NCBI GenBank assembly: GCA_021234155.1
Contig: JAJEKV010000033.1
Coordinates: forward strand, 6,316,635 to 6,380,634
From: Isoetes taiwanensis
Taxonomy: Eukaryota; Streptophyta; Lycopodiopsida; Isoetales; Isoetaceae
Direction: 5' to 3'
DNA length: 64,000 nucleotides
Within the stretch, counting starts at the first letter, position 1. Every line of letters begins with the position of its first letter. Shown in pieces: positions 10,680 through 22,591 of the stretch. Below the pieces are notes generated by a model. That model ran no database searches and was not told the origin of the DNA. It saw nothing but the letters and a program-made list of their open reading frames with translations. Made by a program: the position numbers and the translations under genes.

Positions 10680-10925
10680 AGCGCTGCCATTTTAGTTTTA
10701 TTTGCATTGTATTTAGGTTTGTGCTCTGATGAGACAATCATTTGGCTACATCGTCTCTTTGTGGGGAGATCAATTTTTTTCCACCAAATAGTCTTGGGTT
10801 TTGGCTCGAAATTATGTTGGGCGATTTTGTTGGGCGATTTATCTTTGCTTTCGAAATTATCTTTGGCGATTATCTTTGGGCGATTTATCTTTGGCCCGAT
10901 TTTCTTTGGGCGATTTTTGCCTGAA
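10680..10925. repeat. Direct repeats of TTTGGGCGATTTATC
   Basis: About six imperfect copies of a 15-20 bp unit (GGGCGATTT(A/T)TCTTTG) are concentrated at 10,800-10,925, with weaker copies upstream. They create overlapping ORFs on both strands (Trp/Leu/Phe-rich on plus, Lys-rich on minus) that I take as repeat artefacts. Confidence 0.7.
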
Positions 10926-10939
10926 GCGGACAAACATAG

Positions 10940-11600
10940 AGCTTCTAGGTAAGCTCTTGCTTTTGTATTTTTTGAGAAGAAATCAACTGCGACTAAGCGG
11001 GCCGGAGATATCTCCACGGCTTCCATTCATTTCCGACTTCCATTCCGGACTAGCAATGAACTTCGCCCGGTCTTTTGATGAGTCGTGACTGTATCCTTTA
11101 AGTGTTTTTGTCTGCAGGATAAAATGTCCTTCTTCTTAAACTCTTAGTGTGGAGAACCTGAAGATTATACTACGCAAGTGGCAAAGCGACAATGCGAGCT
11201 TTGTAGCATGTTACGCTCTTGGAAATCTTTCTATAGTGTGGTTACCTTAGCTGAATTTTGGCTTTAGCTTCTTTTTTGCATTACCCCATCCAAAGTTTTC
11301 TTATTTTCTCAGGTGTAGAATATATAGCTATCTATTTGTTTTTGAAAGTCTAAAATTCTTGGTATTCTTCCTCACGGAGCTTTACGATCTGCCGTGAGTT
11401 GATCATTCTCATCAAGGGTTGCTTGAAAAGTGGCCTTGAGCATTACAATCTAGGAATCAATGTCATTCACATTTTGTTCTTACTCATACAAAATGCTTCT
11501 TTGCTTAGAGGTGGTGACAGCAGCCTGATTGTCGGCATGTATGAAGTGGTATAGTGGACTTTGATTTATGATGGACCTTTTTACTGTTGTCAGTGAGGTC
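10940..11600. other. Intergenic DNA upstream of the Athila/Tat-like element
   Basis: No gene or repeat recognised. The last bases (CAGTGAGGTCAATAT) form the left flank and target duplication of the retrotransposon. Confidence 0.5.
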
Positions 11601-11605
11601 AATAT
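11601..11605. repeat. Target site duplication, left (AATAT)
   Basis: Matches AATAT at 23,174-23,178 exactly, immediately outside TG...CA LTR ends. Confidence 0.85.
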
Positions 11606-12176
11606 TGTTAGTCCTGTGCCTCACAGTGCAGGGACTATTCATCCTCTGACGGACCCGGTCAAGAACAAGGATCCACAGTCGACCCGCGGGTCAGCCATCA
11701 AAGGCTGCAGAAGACCAAGCGGCGGAACCCCTTGATCAAAGCTGCGTCCGATCCCAGAGGTGCGCTCGGACAAGTGGCGGCCCGTCTCCCAGTCGGCGTC
11801 GGCGTGATTCTAGGCACTTCAAGAGCACCGCCAATATTCACGCAAATCGGGCCTCCTTCGAGTCGGCAGAGATCGATCGAGTGTCTATATTGGGCCAAAG
11901 GCCATTGTACTATATATATGAGTAGAGCTAGCACATGCGTTTTAGATGAGTTTTTGAGTCTTGTCTCTCTTGGTCTTCTCTCGATTGCGAGAGCTCATGT
12001 ATGTTCATCATTGATATCAAGGAAGCTTATCATTTTCCTCTCATTGTTCTCTTTGGTTTTGTTTTCTTCTTCTTGTTCTTTTCTTGCAAATCCAGCGTGA
12101 CATAGTCCCGGTTCTCTGTTAGATCAAGGGTCCTCCGGAGGGCTGTCTTGCGGGAGTTCGAACCAGATCCCAAACA
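11606..12176 (+). repeat. 5' LTR of the Athila/Tat-like element
   Basis: Begins TGTTAGTCCT and ends CCCAAACA. A TATA box (TATATATATG) lies at 11,911-11,920 and is shared with the 3' LTR. The R/U5 half (11,925-12,176) matches the 3' LTR almost base for base, while the GC-rich U3 half differs mostly by small changes at CAG/CTG-type sites. Confidence 0.92.
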
Positions 12177-13560
12177 GTCCTTGTTTAGGAGATGCGATTC
12201 GATTTTCCTTTCTTCTCTCGCCATGTACATTAGAAACTTCGCGCGGAAGAACTTCTTTCCCGGGCGGCGTCACCGCTTGGGCGCCATCATCGAAGGAAAG
12301 CTGTTGCGTGACATGTATGGATACGCTTATGACATTGAGGGAGGCCACATTCGGTCTAGGGCTCGGTCGGCCACCCACCCCTCGTGTCATGTCTCGTCCA
12401 AATTCTCGCCTCAAGCGTGCAAACATTGCTCCGACCTCGGTCTCCTCATCACTATCGGGGAGCCATATCCGGCTCAACTTTGCTCAACCTTACTTTCATA
12501 CCCCGAACATGCCTTCATCCATCAGAGTCTTACGGCCATGCGCCTCTGCCTTCACAACCATCATCTCCCACGGGTGGGCGGGGATATCCACATATCTCTT
12601 TTGCTCCTCCCGGGACTTTCCCTTCCCTACCTTTCCACCGCTCTTCTGTTTACAATCTTCACGGACCTCAAACCCAATGATCGAGGCACCTCCGGTACCT
12701 CCACCTCGCCACCCCCCGGCGGGGTCTTTCGGCCCACCATACCACCTCAACTCCACCTCCATATCCTCACTATCATGTTCTGTCAGCCCGGCACTTTTAC
12801 CTCTACCTTTCGGACCCTTAAGGTGACTTATCCCACCTTTGGCAACCACGAAGGCAAACCCTTAGACCAAAGTGCTCAAGCCCACATGGAAGAATTTGAG
12901 GCTACGGCTGTCTGAATGGTCATCGCAACCTCAAGCTGAAACTTCACATCTTTTCCACAGCGGCTGCGTGGTTCCCCTCATCGATGGCTCATGTCCAACA
13001 AAAAGCCTTTGGAAGCGAGGTTGGTCGAAATGGCGCTTTTCTTTCTCACTATGGGACCACGGATGATGATCAACTTCATCTCAAGCAACTCAATGACCTT
13101 CAACAAGAGCCCACGGAGTCGCCTAGGGATTTTTGCGGATCGTCTTCACATTACCTTTCGGCAAACTCAAGGAGTACCCACCGCGAGCGGATCTTGGTGC
13201 GGTTTCTCCGGGGACTTCCTCCGGCTATCCGACTCATGGTGAATACTGCGCCGAAGACTTTGGGGCGGGGCCATCGATGCTGTCAATCCTTTCGGTCAAT
13301 GTTTCCTCAGGTGGCGTGGCTCTTAGGGAGCTCCCTTTCATTCCACCCGTCATGGTTCCCCGGGCTCTTTGTTCAACCTCAACATGCCAATCCAGCGGCC
13401 GGTCGGATCACGGTGCCATATCGCAAATATCAAGGCCACTTGGCGAATGAGTGCAACTCCACCAATGGCCCGCCTCATTGTAAAAGATGCAACATGTGCA
13501 ATCATGCCCGCGGAAGAGTGCTTTCGCACTCATCCTACACCTTTCCGCAACAAAATGGTT
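12177..13560 (+). pseudogene. gag: gag of the Athila/Tat-like element
   Basis: Encodes the capsid/nucleocapsid polyprotein that packages element RNA. Pieces in different plus frames give a Pro-rich N-terminal part (12,480-12,800) and a retrotransposon-gag helical region at about 12,984-13,330, including HYGTTDDDQLHLKQLNDLQQ and ILVRFLRGLPPAIRLMVNTA. A zinc-knuckle-like stretch follows at about 13,415-13,520, with QGHLANEC and HCKRCNMCNHA in different frames. At least four frame changes separate these. The order and spacing match gag of this group. Confidence 0.7.
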
Positions 13561-14529
13561 TATCAAGTGCAAACCACACCTCGGCACCAATGCGCAATGC
13601 TCGGCCACCACCCTTTGCGGGCGCAACCCAATCAACTCTATCGGCTAGCGGGAGCAACAGCGGGGACCCAACACCGTCCTCCTTTTGATCGCTTGGCTTC
13701 GGTGTTATCGCTTTGTCAGAATGGGGTCATACCACCGGCGTGTCCTCAACTTCCACAAGTTCAGGTGCGGCTTCACGGCACAAATCGGACCACATCGGTC
13801 CGCCTCACGGCTTATCAACTCACGGATTGCTAATGGCAAACAAGGCCGCGTCTGTTCCCGGAAGCCACCTGGCGCCCTCGGCAATCCGCTATCAACCAGC
13901 TCACGCCAATCAACCTCGGATGGATCAACAAGCCACGGGAAAAAATTTTTGGGGCTCTTAATCCTCGATCCGACCATCAAATTGGGCTGGTTTGGTTTCC
14001 GCGCCAGCCAGGCGTCCGTCCCTTAACCATTATTCCTAATGGCGCGCAACTGCCTTTCTTTGTCGACACCATTCCTCATGCGAGAAGCAAAAAGGTTCAC
14101 TTTGCACGACTTGGGAAACTCATGCCGCATGTTATGCCTAAAGTTAAGCCAAAGCATTTTGAACCTCATGCAAGGCTGCGGAAGGCCGCCGCGTTGGCTA
14201 ATGTTCATGCCACCACTAGAGCTCAACAAAGACAAAAGCACCTTCCATGTCTCAACCTCCACGCTCTGACCATATCCAAATATCGGCTGGCGGGGTAGAC
14301 CTACTCAAAGAAGTTCTTTGCTTCCTTACCCGCGCCTCCGGCTTTTGTGGATCCCATGAGATCCTTTTTCTCATGTGCCTACGGAACTCCAAGAAGAGCT
14401 GGCAAAAATCAAAATTCCTCTAAGTCTTGCCACGATTTTGAAACTCATCCTGCTCTCAAGGACCGATTACCCCTCCCATTTGTTATGGTTGGGGCTGTTG
14501 CTACCTCTACACCCGCGGTACATGCCGCG

Positions 14530-14870
14530 GTGGGCAATCAACAAATCAATCATGTTCAAATTGGCCGGAGGTAAGCGCGGTCAATCTCATCGCGGATAAA
14601 CTCCGCCAAACAAATGGGCATCAAACAACTCTATCATTGCCCCATATGACATCAAATTGGCCAATGGCCATATCCAGCGACCTCAAAGCGTCCGCCTCTT
14701 CTTCACATCAACATTGGTGATCTCCGGATTCCCCTTGGAATTTGGTGTTTGGAAAAATTTGGCGAAGATCGGTGATTATGAAATGTTGGTGGCCGGACCT
14801 TTTCTCCGCCGGGCCAAAGAGTATCCATTCTTGGGGCCCGCGGATCGGTTCGTCATCCGCGGATGGTCAC
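14530..14870 (+). pseudogene. Aspartic protease domain of the Athila/Tat-like element
   Basis: A retropepsin that would cleave the gag-pol polyprotein. The active-site strand is recognisable as a G-S-x-VNLIADKLR-like reading near 14,565-14,610, although the catalytic Asp codon is disturbed by a frame change. It is followed by APYDIKLANGHIQ (about 14,640-14,680) and, in another frame, a PLEFGVWK strand and YEML-x-x-x-PFLRRAK. This order corresponds to PR domains of Athila/Tat elements, just before the reverse transcriptase. Confidence 0.6.
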
Positions 14871-15479
14871 CTCAATGCCACCATGGACTTGGAAGCCGGC
14901 AAAATCATTTCCGTCGACAATCTTTGAACCCTCTCTCTCGACCACCCAGATCGAGGGCGCCCAAAATATCTATCAAGTTCGGGGCTCCCACTGCGTGCGT
15001 CGCCTCTGTCATCCTACCCGAATATTTGATCCTTGGGGAGACATGACCCTTGATCGGGGATCGGTACATGGCTGCTTTGCTTGACCCTTACGGCTCCTTG
15101 CAATCGAATTCAGCGGGTTGATCACTTTTCGGATGTGGACTCTCCTGCGGCTCGTAGATGTTTCTGTTGTCATGAAGCAACCTGCAGCTTGATGAAACTT
15201 CGGCAACCTCTCTTTTTCACCAGCGAGTGCCACACATCTGTTATGCTTCAACCTCTGCTCATATTGTCGGGACGGAAGTTCTCCCCATATTGGACTCGGC
15301 GTGAGATTGTGGGCGTAGACAACAATCGGACTGTCCGAATTCTTTGCAAATCTTCCGACACCCTATCGTAGCGGGGCCGTCCGCTCTTCAAAAATTCAAA
15401 CACATTTTTAGCACGGAGCTACCCAGAGATCTTGAGGGGGATCAACAAAACCAGGGGAACTCACCATTCCTACCAAAGT

Positions 15480-16260
15480 CGATGCCGCCCGGTCTAGCAG
15501 CAGCGATACCGGCTCAACCCCAATTACGTGATGGCGTCAAAGGAGGAAATTGACAAACTCCTTCTTTGCGGGGTTTGATCTATGAGGTCAAACATTACGA
15601 ATGGGTGAGCCCCATCGTCATTGCACTCAAACACAATGGTAAGATCGGCGTTTTGCGTGGACTACCGAAAACTCAATCAGGCCCGCGGGCGTGATCATTT
15701 TCCACTTCCTTCACGGACCGGGTTACGGAAGAGGTTCTTTGGACATGAGATGTACTCCTTCATGGATGGTTTTACGGCTACAATCGGATCTCAATCAAAG
15801 AATCGATCAACTCAAGACTACCTTCACCACCGGGTAAGTCACTTTTTGCCTACAAGGTGGTTCCTTTTGGATTATCAAACTCCCCATCCCGCGTTTCAGC
15901 GTACCATGCTCTCGAGTTTTTCATGATTTTATGAAGGAAAATCCCTTCTTACAAATTTTTCAAGATGACTTCTCGCCCTCTGAGTTCCATGGCTGACCAT
16001 TTGGATAAATTGGAACTTCGTCTTTTGAAATGTGATGAGTCGGCATTAGTCTCAATCAGAAATGCACCTTTTGCGTCGCCGGGTGTTACTGTTTGGACAT
16101 GTGTGGTCGACAAAGCGGTATCACCGCGGATCTGCCAAAATCAATTTGTGTGCTCAAGGCTCAAGCACCGGCCAATATCAAAAACCAGCTCTTTCTTGGG
16201 TAAGGTCAATTATTACTCCACTTTCATTCACGGACTTGCCGCCATTGCGGATCCATTCAT
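15480..16260 (+). pseudogene. pol: Reverse transcriptase domain of the Athila/Tat-like element
   Basis: Copies element RNA into DNA. Visible pieces are the entry segment SKEEIDKLL...HYEWVSPIV (15,530-15,630), VDYRKLNQARGRDHFPLP (15,650-15,705), a palm region and the catalytic FQDDF at 15,958-15,972, intact in one frame. It continues with HLDKLELRLLKCDE (15,990-16,035) and the NYYSTFIHGLAAIADPF connection (16,205-16,260). An acidic pair preceded by Phe-Gln instead of the more common Met or Leu is consistent with the Athila/Tat group. Three or more frame changes interrupt it. Confidence 0.85.
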
Positions 16261-16800
16261 AAACTCACGGGTGATGACTACACGGGCTTGGAATTCAGGC
16301 GGATCTTTGCTTTCCAACGAGTTGAAGCTCTTACTTACTCGGGCCCGGTTCTTGTTCCTCCTCAATGGGACAAGCCCTTTCATGTTCATGTCGATGTCGG
16401 CATTTGCTATTGGAGCTGTTCTTTCTCAAAGAATATGATGCGCTGTGACAAACCAAACCGTCGCCCGGTAGGAAACTCAATTTCTGGCGCAACTACTCTG
16501 CCCAGGCGAGAAGCCTTGGGTTTTAATCTTACTGCGTCCAGCGCTTCCGTCACTATCTTTTTTGGGCGGTCGGATCAAATTCTTTGTTGACCACCGGGCA
16601 CTTCTTTATTTGATCAACAAATCCCGCCCACGGGCGCATTGCTCGTTGGGTCCTCCCTGCAAGAATTTGCACCTTTTGAATTTGTTCACAAAGGCGGCAA
16701 ATCTCATGTTGTCGGATTATCTTTCCGTATCCACCACAGATGATCCCCTCTGGAGTCTCGGGCGCCTTTCACGATGCTCAACTCTTTCTGGTCACGGCAA
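16261..16800 (+). pseudogene. pol: RNase H domain of the Athila/Tat-like element
   Basis: Degrades the RNA strand of the RNA-DNA hybrid. Recognisable from LEFRRIFAFQRVEALT-like and PVLVPPQWDKPFHVHVDVG (16,335-16,400) and then FFVDHRALLYLINKSRPRA (16,569-16,625), which hold the conserved Asp and Asp-His positions of gypsy RNase H. Frame changes lie between the segments. It is contiguous with the reverse transcriptase and integrase. Confidence 0.75.
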
Positions 16801-16949
16801 CACCTCATTGGTTTCATGACTTTCAGCCGGTATCTCCTCCACGGCGCTCTTCCACGGAGGGCATACGCTCTCTCGACCAAAGCGCCAATCCGTCGCCATC
16901 AATTTCTCAGGAGGTCGTAACTACACCATGGTTGCGGGCCATCTTTACA

Positions 16950-18700
16950 AAAGGGTAAGGATACCATCCCGGCGGTGTTCTCCCTCACGAGGTTCCAGTT
17001 ATTGTTAGAAGCCCATGAAGGGCTCGGTGGTGGTCATTTTCATGGTGACACCACGACGCATAAAATCCTTCTTCTTTGGTTATTTTTGGCCCGCGCTCTT
17101 CAAAGGCGGCTCCGCCCGCCCGCCGCGTGTGATGTTTGCCGGCGTGTGGGACGGCCCACGGCCCATGACGCTCTTCCCTTGACGCCGGTCGCCACGCCAC
17201 TTCCCTTCAGCAAATGGGGAATGGATTTTGTGGGACCCATCGATCCTCCTGCGCCAGTGATGCTTTTAGTGGCGAATATTCGCAAAATTTGAATTTTTAG
17301 GGATTTTCAAAAATTTCCTGCGAATGTTTAGTAGGTTACATATCACATTTTTTATTAGAATATTCGCCCTGAGTTGATATGAAACTGTCCTTCCAAGAAG
17401 AAATTCACCATATAATCGAACCTAGGACAAGAGCGCATTCGCCCCCAATTTTATAGCTTCTTGCGACTACACATCTAGTATTCATTCTTATTCATATCAA
17501 CACGTCATTCCTTGAGATTCATATGACTTGATAGAGTTTTCCTTGTTGCATTTGTAGGTAATGTATTTCATGGGATCAATTTGGTTTTAGAACGGAATAA
17601 TGACCTAGGAACGCTAGATTTCCACCATGAAGACTTCTATTTTTGTGCCTTGAATTCAAACCCATTTCTTCTTTGAGTAAAGTTATAAATGTATTTGCTT
17701 ATTATAAAGCTTCAACAATAAAAATTCGCCAAATAATGATAAGAAGAAATGGATTATTTAACATATTCGCCATTAAAACTAGTTTTATTCTTCTTTACAT
17801 TCGCCAACCATTCTATATAAATTGCATTGAAAAAATAAATAAAAGCATCCACGTCTGCGGCGGCACACCGTGCGCTACATTCAGTTCTCGCGACTACGCT
17901 ACCAAATGGGGAAGCTTTGCGCTTCCGGACAACAACTGCGGCCGGCACACGGCCAAGGTTATCTATCAACAAATCATCCCAGCGATTCGGCTGCCCACGC
18001 AATTTGCTGGTCGGTGATCGTGGTGTCCACTTTATCAATCATACCATCAAGGGCTGGCGGATTATCTCGATACATCATCACAAGAGCACACCTTACTATC
18101 CTCAAAGGGAATGGTTTGGCGAGAAAGCACCAACAAAACTCACGGTCACAATTCTCAAGAAAATTTGTGGCAGCTTACCATGTGGCCCGGCAAACCAAGC
18201 TTCCCTCTTGTTCTTTGGGCTTACAATACTTGTTTCAAAATAGCTACTAGTCACACTCCTTTCAAATTGGTTTATGGTCAAAAGCTCTCATGCCTTTTGA
18301 GTACATTCTCCCCACTCTCGTTTTTCAAGCTCACGCCCATAATCCACTTTCTTTGCACTCAAAGAAAGGGTTTATCAATTGGAGCAGTTGGATGAACTTA
18401 GAAGGGATGCTTATATTAGGTGTTCTTCATGGACAGCGGTTGCAAAAATCTCTACATGACAAGCGTGTGAAGACAAAAACATTCAAAGAAGGAGATTTGG
18501 TTCTTCTTTATGATTCTCGGTACAAAATTTTCGGGGTAAGCTTAAGTTTGATGGCTTGGCCCTTATCAAATAGTTCAAGTGTTCAACCCGGCGTTTTCCG
18601 GTGGTGAGTTAGATGGAACTCCATTACCTACAGCGGTTAATGGCTTTACGCCTCAAAACATTTCATACCGCGGCAAGTGAAAATCAACAAGCGGTCTGAG
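16950..18700 (+). pseudogene. pol: Integrase of the Athila/Tat-like element, split by an insertion
   Basis: Inserts element DNA into the genome. The zinc-binding part is seen as EAHEGLGGGHFHGDTTTHKIL with CDVCRRVGRPTAHD (16,990-17,170). The catalytic core starts at KWGMDFVGPIDPP (17,212-17,250) and resumes after a ~600-bp AT-rich insertion with DYATKW (17,890), NLLVGDRGVHFI (18,003-18,038) and STPYYPQ...ESTNKT (18,085-18,135), so the D, D and E positions can all be located across frames. The tail has GDLVLLYDSRYKIF (18,492-18,533), typical of Athila/Tat. No chromodomain follows. Confidence 0.8.
17268..17862. mobile_element. AT-rich insertion inside integrase
   Basis: The integrase frame stops after PIDPP and AT-rich DNA with no relation to the element follows until the core resumes near 17,870. 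The ends carry a 10-bp inverted match, GATGCTTTTA at about 17,258-17,267 and TAAAAGCATC at about 17,840-17,850. Several TGGCGAATATTCGC and ATTCGCC motifs lie inside both ends, with opposite orientation predominating at the two sides. A small non-autonomous DNA transposon is the simplest reading; no target duplication could be fixed. Confidence 0.55.
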
Positions 18701-21700
18701 TTCAAGGCATAAAACACAGCGGATAGTGACTAACAAGGTGGCATATTATATTATAGGTGGAAATTTTTACAAAATGTGGGCCGCGACCCGACTCTTTCAG
18801 CTAAAGAACGCGCCCTATATACAAAAAGCGGGCTCGAGCCTATCTACTAAAAACCTAAGAAGAAAAACCCTCTACTCGGGGTTGGGGCGAGGTGATCTTG
18901 AGAGGAGGTGGTAGAGGTTACTTTCGGGGTCCCGCCGGGTGCGAGAACCACCTCCATCGTTGGTCTTGGATCGGGATGTTGAGCCATCGGCACACCGACC
19001 ATCCATTCTCGGGCCCGCGATTGTGGCGGCGCCGAAGGTCGGACAATCCATCTTGCGGGTAATCCCTCGGCGGTTAGGCATAGTGCGGTTCTCGTTCAAA
19101 CCCGGCGGCGGCCATCTTTGGCGCCATCGGATGCCGCCGCTTCACTCCGGTTCGTCTTATATAGCCCCGAGGAACTCCTTGTCGGCGTGGACCAATCACA
19201 AAAATGCATAGCGTGTTTGCAATGCAAAATTTGTTTCTAAAATGAGAATCTTTTCTCCGTAGCATATCTAGCCATGGTACCTTGACACATTCCTTTTAAT
19301 GATATCCACTTCAAGTTACCCGGCATTCAATGCCATTCCTTCTTTTTCATACCCGTCAAACATTTAATGTCGTCCTTTGGTTTGTCGCATCCGATCATTC
19401 TCTCCGCCTCATCTCCGCCGTTCATTGCTTCTCCCTTTGTTGTTGGGGACTTAGCCAAATTTTGCCTCTCACTCCCTTCCTTGGCATCTTTCGGCACACG
19501 GCACCATCAGCGGTTCTGATTTAAGCCCTCATCATACCCCTTTCGCCTCCATTTATTGCGCCCTAAACCTTTTCGTCTCTCTGCGCCGTCGCCCGTCCTC
19601 AGTTCTGCTCTCGCCCTTGCATCCATAGTTCTTTTACGAAGCTCTTTGCCATGGCTGCTCCAAAATTTCCTACACTTCAAACTCTTTGCTCCCGGGGAAC
19701 CGGCTCTTTTAAGTCGGTTTCTTTCTTGATGCCCACTTTCAGGTGAAGCCCTTGTTGGCGAATCGTCTGCGGTCGCGAGCGCCGAAGCTTCACAATTTTC
19801 ACAAATGGACCTTCAGGCTCCAAATCCGAGCCGGTTAGGCGGTTCGCCGGCTCACATCGTCAGCGCCAGAATGGCTACACTACGATTGGTCGATGGCACC
19901 ACCATTTCTTGACCCAACACCTAATTTACGGGGTATTTCATATCCGCTGCGGACCCCTTGTTTATCTTGAGTGCGCCATACGGGATCTAGATGTCACGGA
20001 GTTTGGTGCCCCGCCTATCCGCCAAATGTGCATCGCGACAAATATTGACAAGCCCCATGAAATTTTTGTTAAGTTTACGTAGGCGCAAAGTACCTTGGGT
20101 ATTCTATCAAGAACACCCATATCAATAAGCCTTTCTATAATATGGTGATCAACGCTACTCGCTCCCAACACCACATTGATTGGCCCGGTTGTTGTTCTCT
20201 GAGTCTTCTCAAAAAGTAGGCCGTCTTGGGCTGCCACTCCTACCTCTGAAAACTTAGTGACCATCTTCAAGCCCTCATCTGTCATTACTTTCCTCCCACA
20301 AACTCTCATTCTCAAAATTCCACTCGGTGGTCCCTTCCTAAGACTCACCAAGTTGGCACTTCGCCCTTCTTCTTACGGTCATGTCAACCTTGGCCCTGCG
20401 CGTATCTTTGTCTCCTCCTCCTCTCTGAAACCAAGCACTCTAGTCCTCATCATGTGTCCCAAGCGTCACAAACAAGGCCTTGGTCGGCTCCACCACCCGC
20501 GGCACCCTCGTCATTTGTTGTATCGATGTCGGCCGGGATGCTCAAGGCTTTGTTCTAAAGTTACAAGAATCCCAAAAGCTCTTATGAATGGGGTTCACCT
20601 GACGGCTGACCTGGATCACGGTTCAAGTGACCTTCAAGGCTGCAAGCGCACAAGTTCAAACTTTGGAAGCCCAACTTCAAAGAAAAGCACGGGGCTCTCT
20701 TACAGGGCCGCCTAGATCTCAAAAGTGCAGGATCAGACCAGCCTACTTGCGGATCAGCGGGCTCGGCTTCAATCCGAAATTAGGGACTTATTGGAGCAAA
20801 ACAAGTCCAAAGCCACCCTCCTTAGTGACAAGGAGAAAGATATTGCTAAGCTCAGCGCCTTGTACTCAGAGCTTTGTGACAATTACGACACTCAAGTTCA
20901 ACACCTTACGGCGTGGCGCTCAAATTGCCTCTTTGGCTCGGCTCTCCATGCGGACTTCTCGGCTCACATCCCTCCAAGATCGGCTACGGAGGGTTTAGAA
21001 GCGAAACTTCTTGATGGCGGAGATTGCGGGTGCCGACTCAATGCTCTGGGCAATCCTCCTCCGCAGGTTAACACTTTCGAGAAAAGTTAAAGTGACCCGA
21101 TCCATATACGTTAGAAAGGGACCACGGGATCCGTGACCTCGAACAACGACTTCTGACCACGCTATTCGGTCTGGCGATGAGGCTCGAGACCAAAGCGGGC
21201 GGCTATATCTGTCGTTAGCAACTTTGCTGTTGATTTCCCGGTTCCTTCACGCTATCACGGATTATGTGGCTGCCCGCCACCTCTTTCTTCACGAAGTGGC
21301 ATGGGGCTGATGGTCGGAGTGGATGTTCCGCGCCCGCTGCGCCGCTACTTGATTTTCTTGGTTGGCCAAAACTCTCTATTGAAGACAAAGGTGTCTGCTG
21401 CTGTGCCCTTTTAGTCTTTGATCTCATTCAACTGCGAAGATCCGGTTCATCACCTTGAGTTGTTGACCCATGGCTTACATTTTTCATGATTTCTATCGGG
21501 TGATACGGGGGAGATTCCGGGGATGGGCCACCGCGGAACTATCGAGGGGTGACCCCACCCTTCAATGGTTGCTTTCGGGGATAACAACCCCTACGGCTGA
21601 TCATGCTTTCGGACCTGCGCTCTTAATCAAAGTACATGCACGAGCTTGCACATCATTTACCTCTCGGCGGAAGTCTTTGCAACAAATAAGGAAGTATCAC

Positions 21701-22591
21701 GGGACATCGAGGATCTTCCCTATGCATTTATATGCAACACCCATGTAGGTTATAATCAATTCGTGCTCTTACGGATAGCAAAGGCGGTCCCCGCAGTACA
21801 GGATAGCCCTCTGTCAACTCTCAACTCTGCGCCTCTATGCGGGATCGTTGGTGTAAAGCTCTTGATCCGGCTCTTGTCGATTGAATTAGGGGGGCGGGCT
21901 CGGCAACCCGCCCGCGGGCATGGTTCCCTCTCCCTATGCTTCCACAGGTGTTCCTCCCGCCCCGGTTTCGACTTCGATTGGCGTCTCCCCTTTTGGACAA
22001 AGGTCATGGATGGCCATCTTTGGATGGACTCCACCTCGGATCTCGGCGGATCTCGGTGGGATCCCGTTTTGTTCGCCGCTCCCATTGGGAGGAGGGTGCC
22101 ACTCTTGATAACACCCGAATTGGATCTATATTGCTAATGGCGTGGTTGGCAGCGCCCTGGCGATGCGCTCCATGGTCTTGACACCTTCTTGCGAGAATGC
22201 CGCCACCTCACCGGATCGCCGATCCACCTTCAAAGCGAGGTTTTGTGCTGCTCTAAAATGCATCTTGCTCGGCTCCTTAAATGGCCGGCGTCCCATTTTC
22301 TTTGCAATCGAGAATGCCGGGTCGGTGCCTCCGGCCTCTCCACTTTTGCTCATGGAATGTCGGTTTGTTTCTTAGGCGCCCATCGCCCTTGAAGACATGG
22401 TGCGATCGTTTTCTCATTGAGATCACGCCCTTGGCCTCAACCTCCTCACGCTCTTCAAACACGCCCGGGATCTCATTGGCGGTACCATAATCGTGCCGTC
22501 CTCATTCGTGAGGATCACTTTCCAGACGGATGGCTTCCCCCTCGAAACTCTTCCTCTTTTTCTTCACTTTCGGTGTGGTTTGGTGGGGGAG
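18700..22591 (+). pseudogene. Extra 3' region with ORF-like coding, function unknown
   Basis: About 3.9 kb between integrase and 3' LTR, a position where Athila-type elements carry an env-like ORF. An ATG at 19,650 opens a plus-strand reading (MAAPKFPTLQTL...), and coding-like plus frames follow with several shifts (LECAIRDLDVTEFGAPPIRQ near 19,970-20,030). A coiled-coil segment at 20,725-20,930 includes LLADQRARLQSEIRDLLEQN and LLSDKEKDIAKLSALYSELC. No transmembrane segment or signal peptide is evident, so an envelope role cannot be claimed. From about 21,100 to 22,590 plus and minus frames are equally unconvincing; a Lys/Arg-rich minus frame at 22,462-22,130 could be real or a shadow. Confidence 0.45.
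22580..22591 (+). promoter_or_regulatory. Polypurine tract of the Athila/Tat-like element
   Basis: TGGTGGGGGAG lies directly before the TG of the 3' LTR and would prime plus-strand DNA synthesis. Confidence 0.7.

Noticed and set aside
10631-11026. Lys/Asn-rich minus ORF and Trp/Leu-rich plus ORFs
   Set aside because: All arise from the GGGCGATTTATC direct repeats.
19962-20351. A 129-codon minus-strand ORF inside the Athila/Tat-like element
   Set aside because: The plus strand in the same place also reads as protein and is collinear with neighbouring plus-strand coding segments; the minus frame is probably a shadow.
18700-22591. An envelope gene
   Set aside because: Right position for an env-like ORF, but no signal peptide or membrane segment could be seen.
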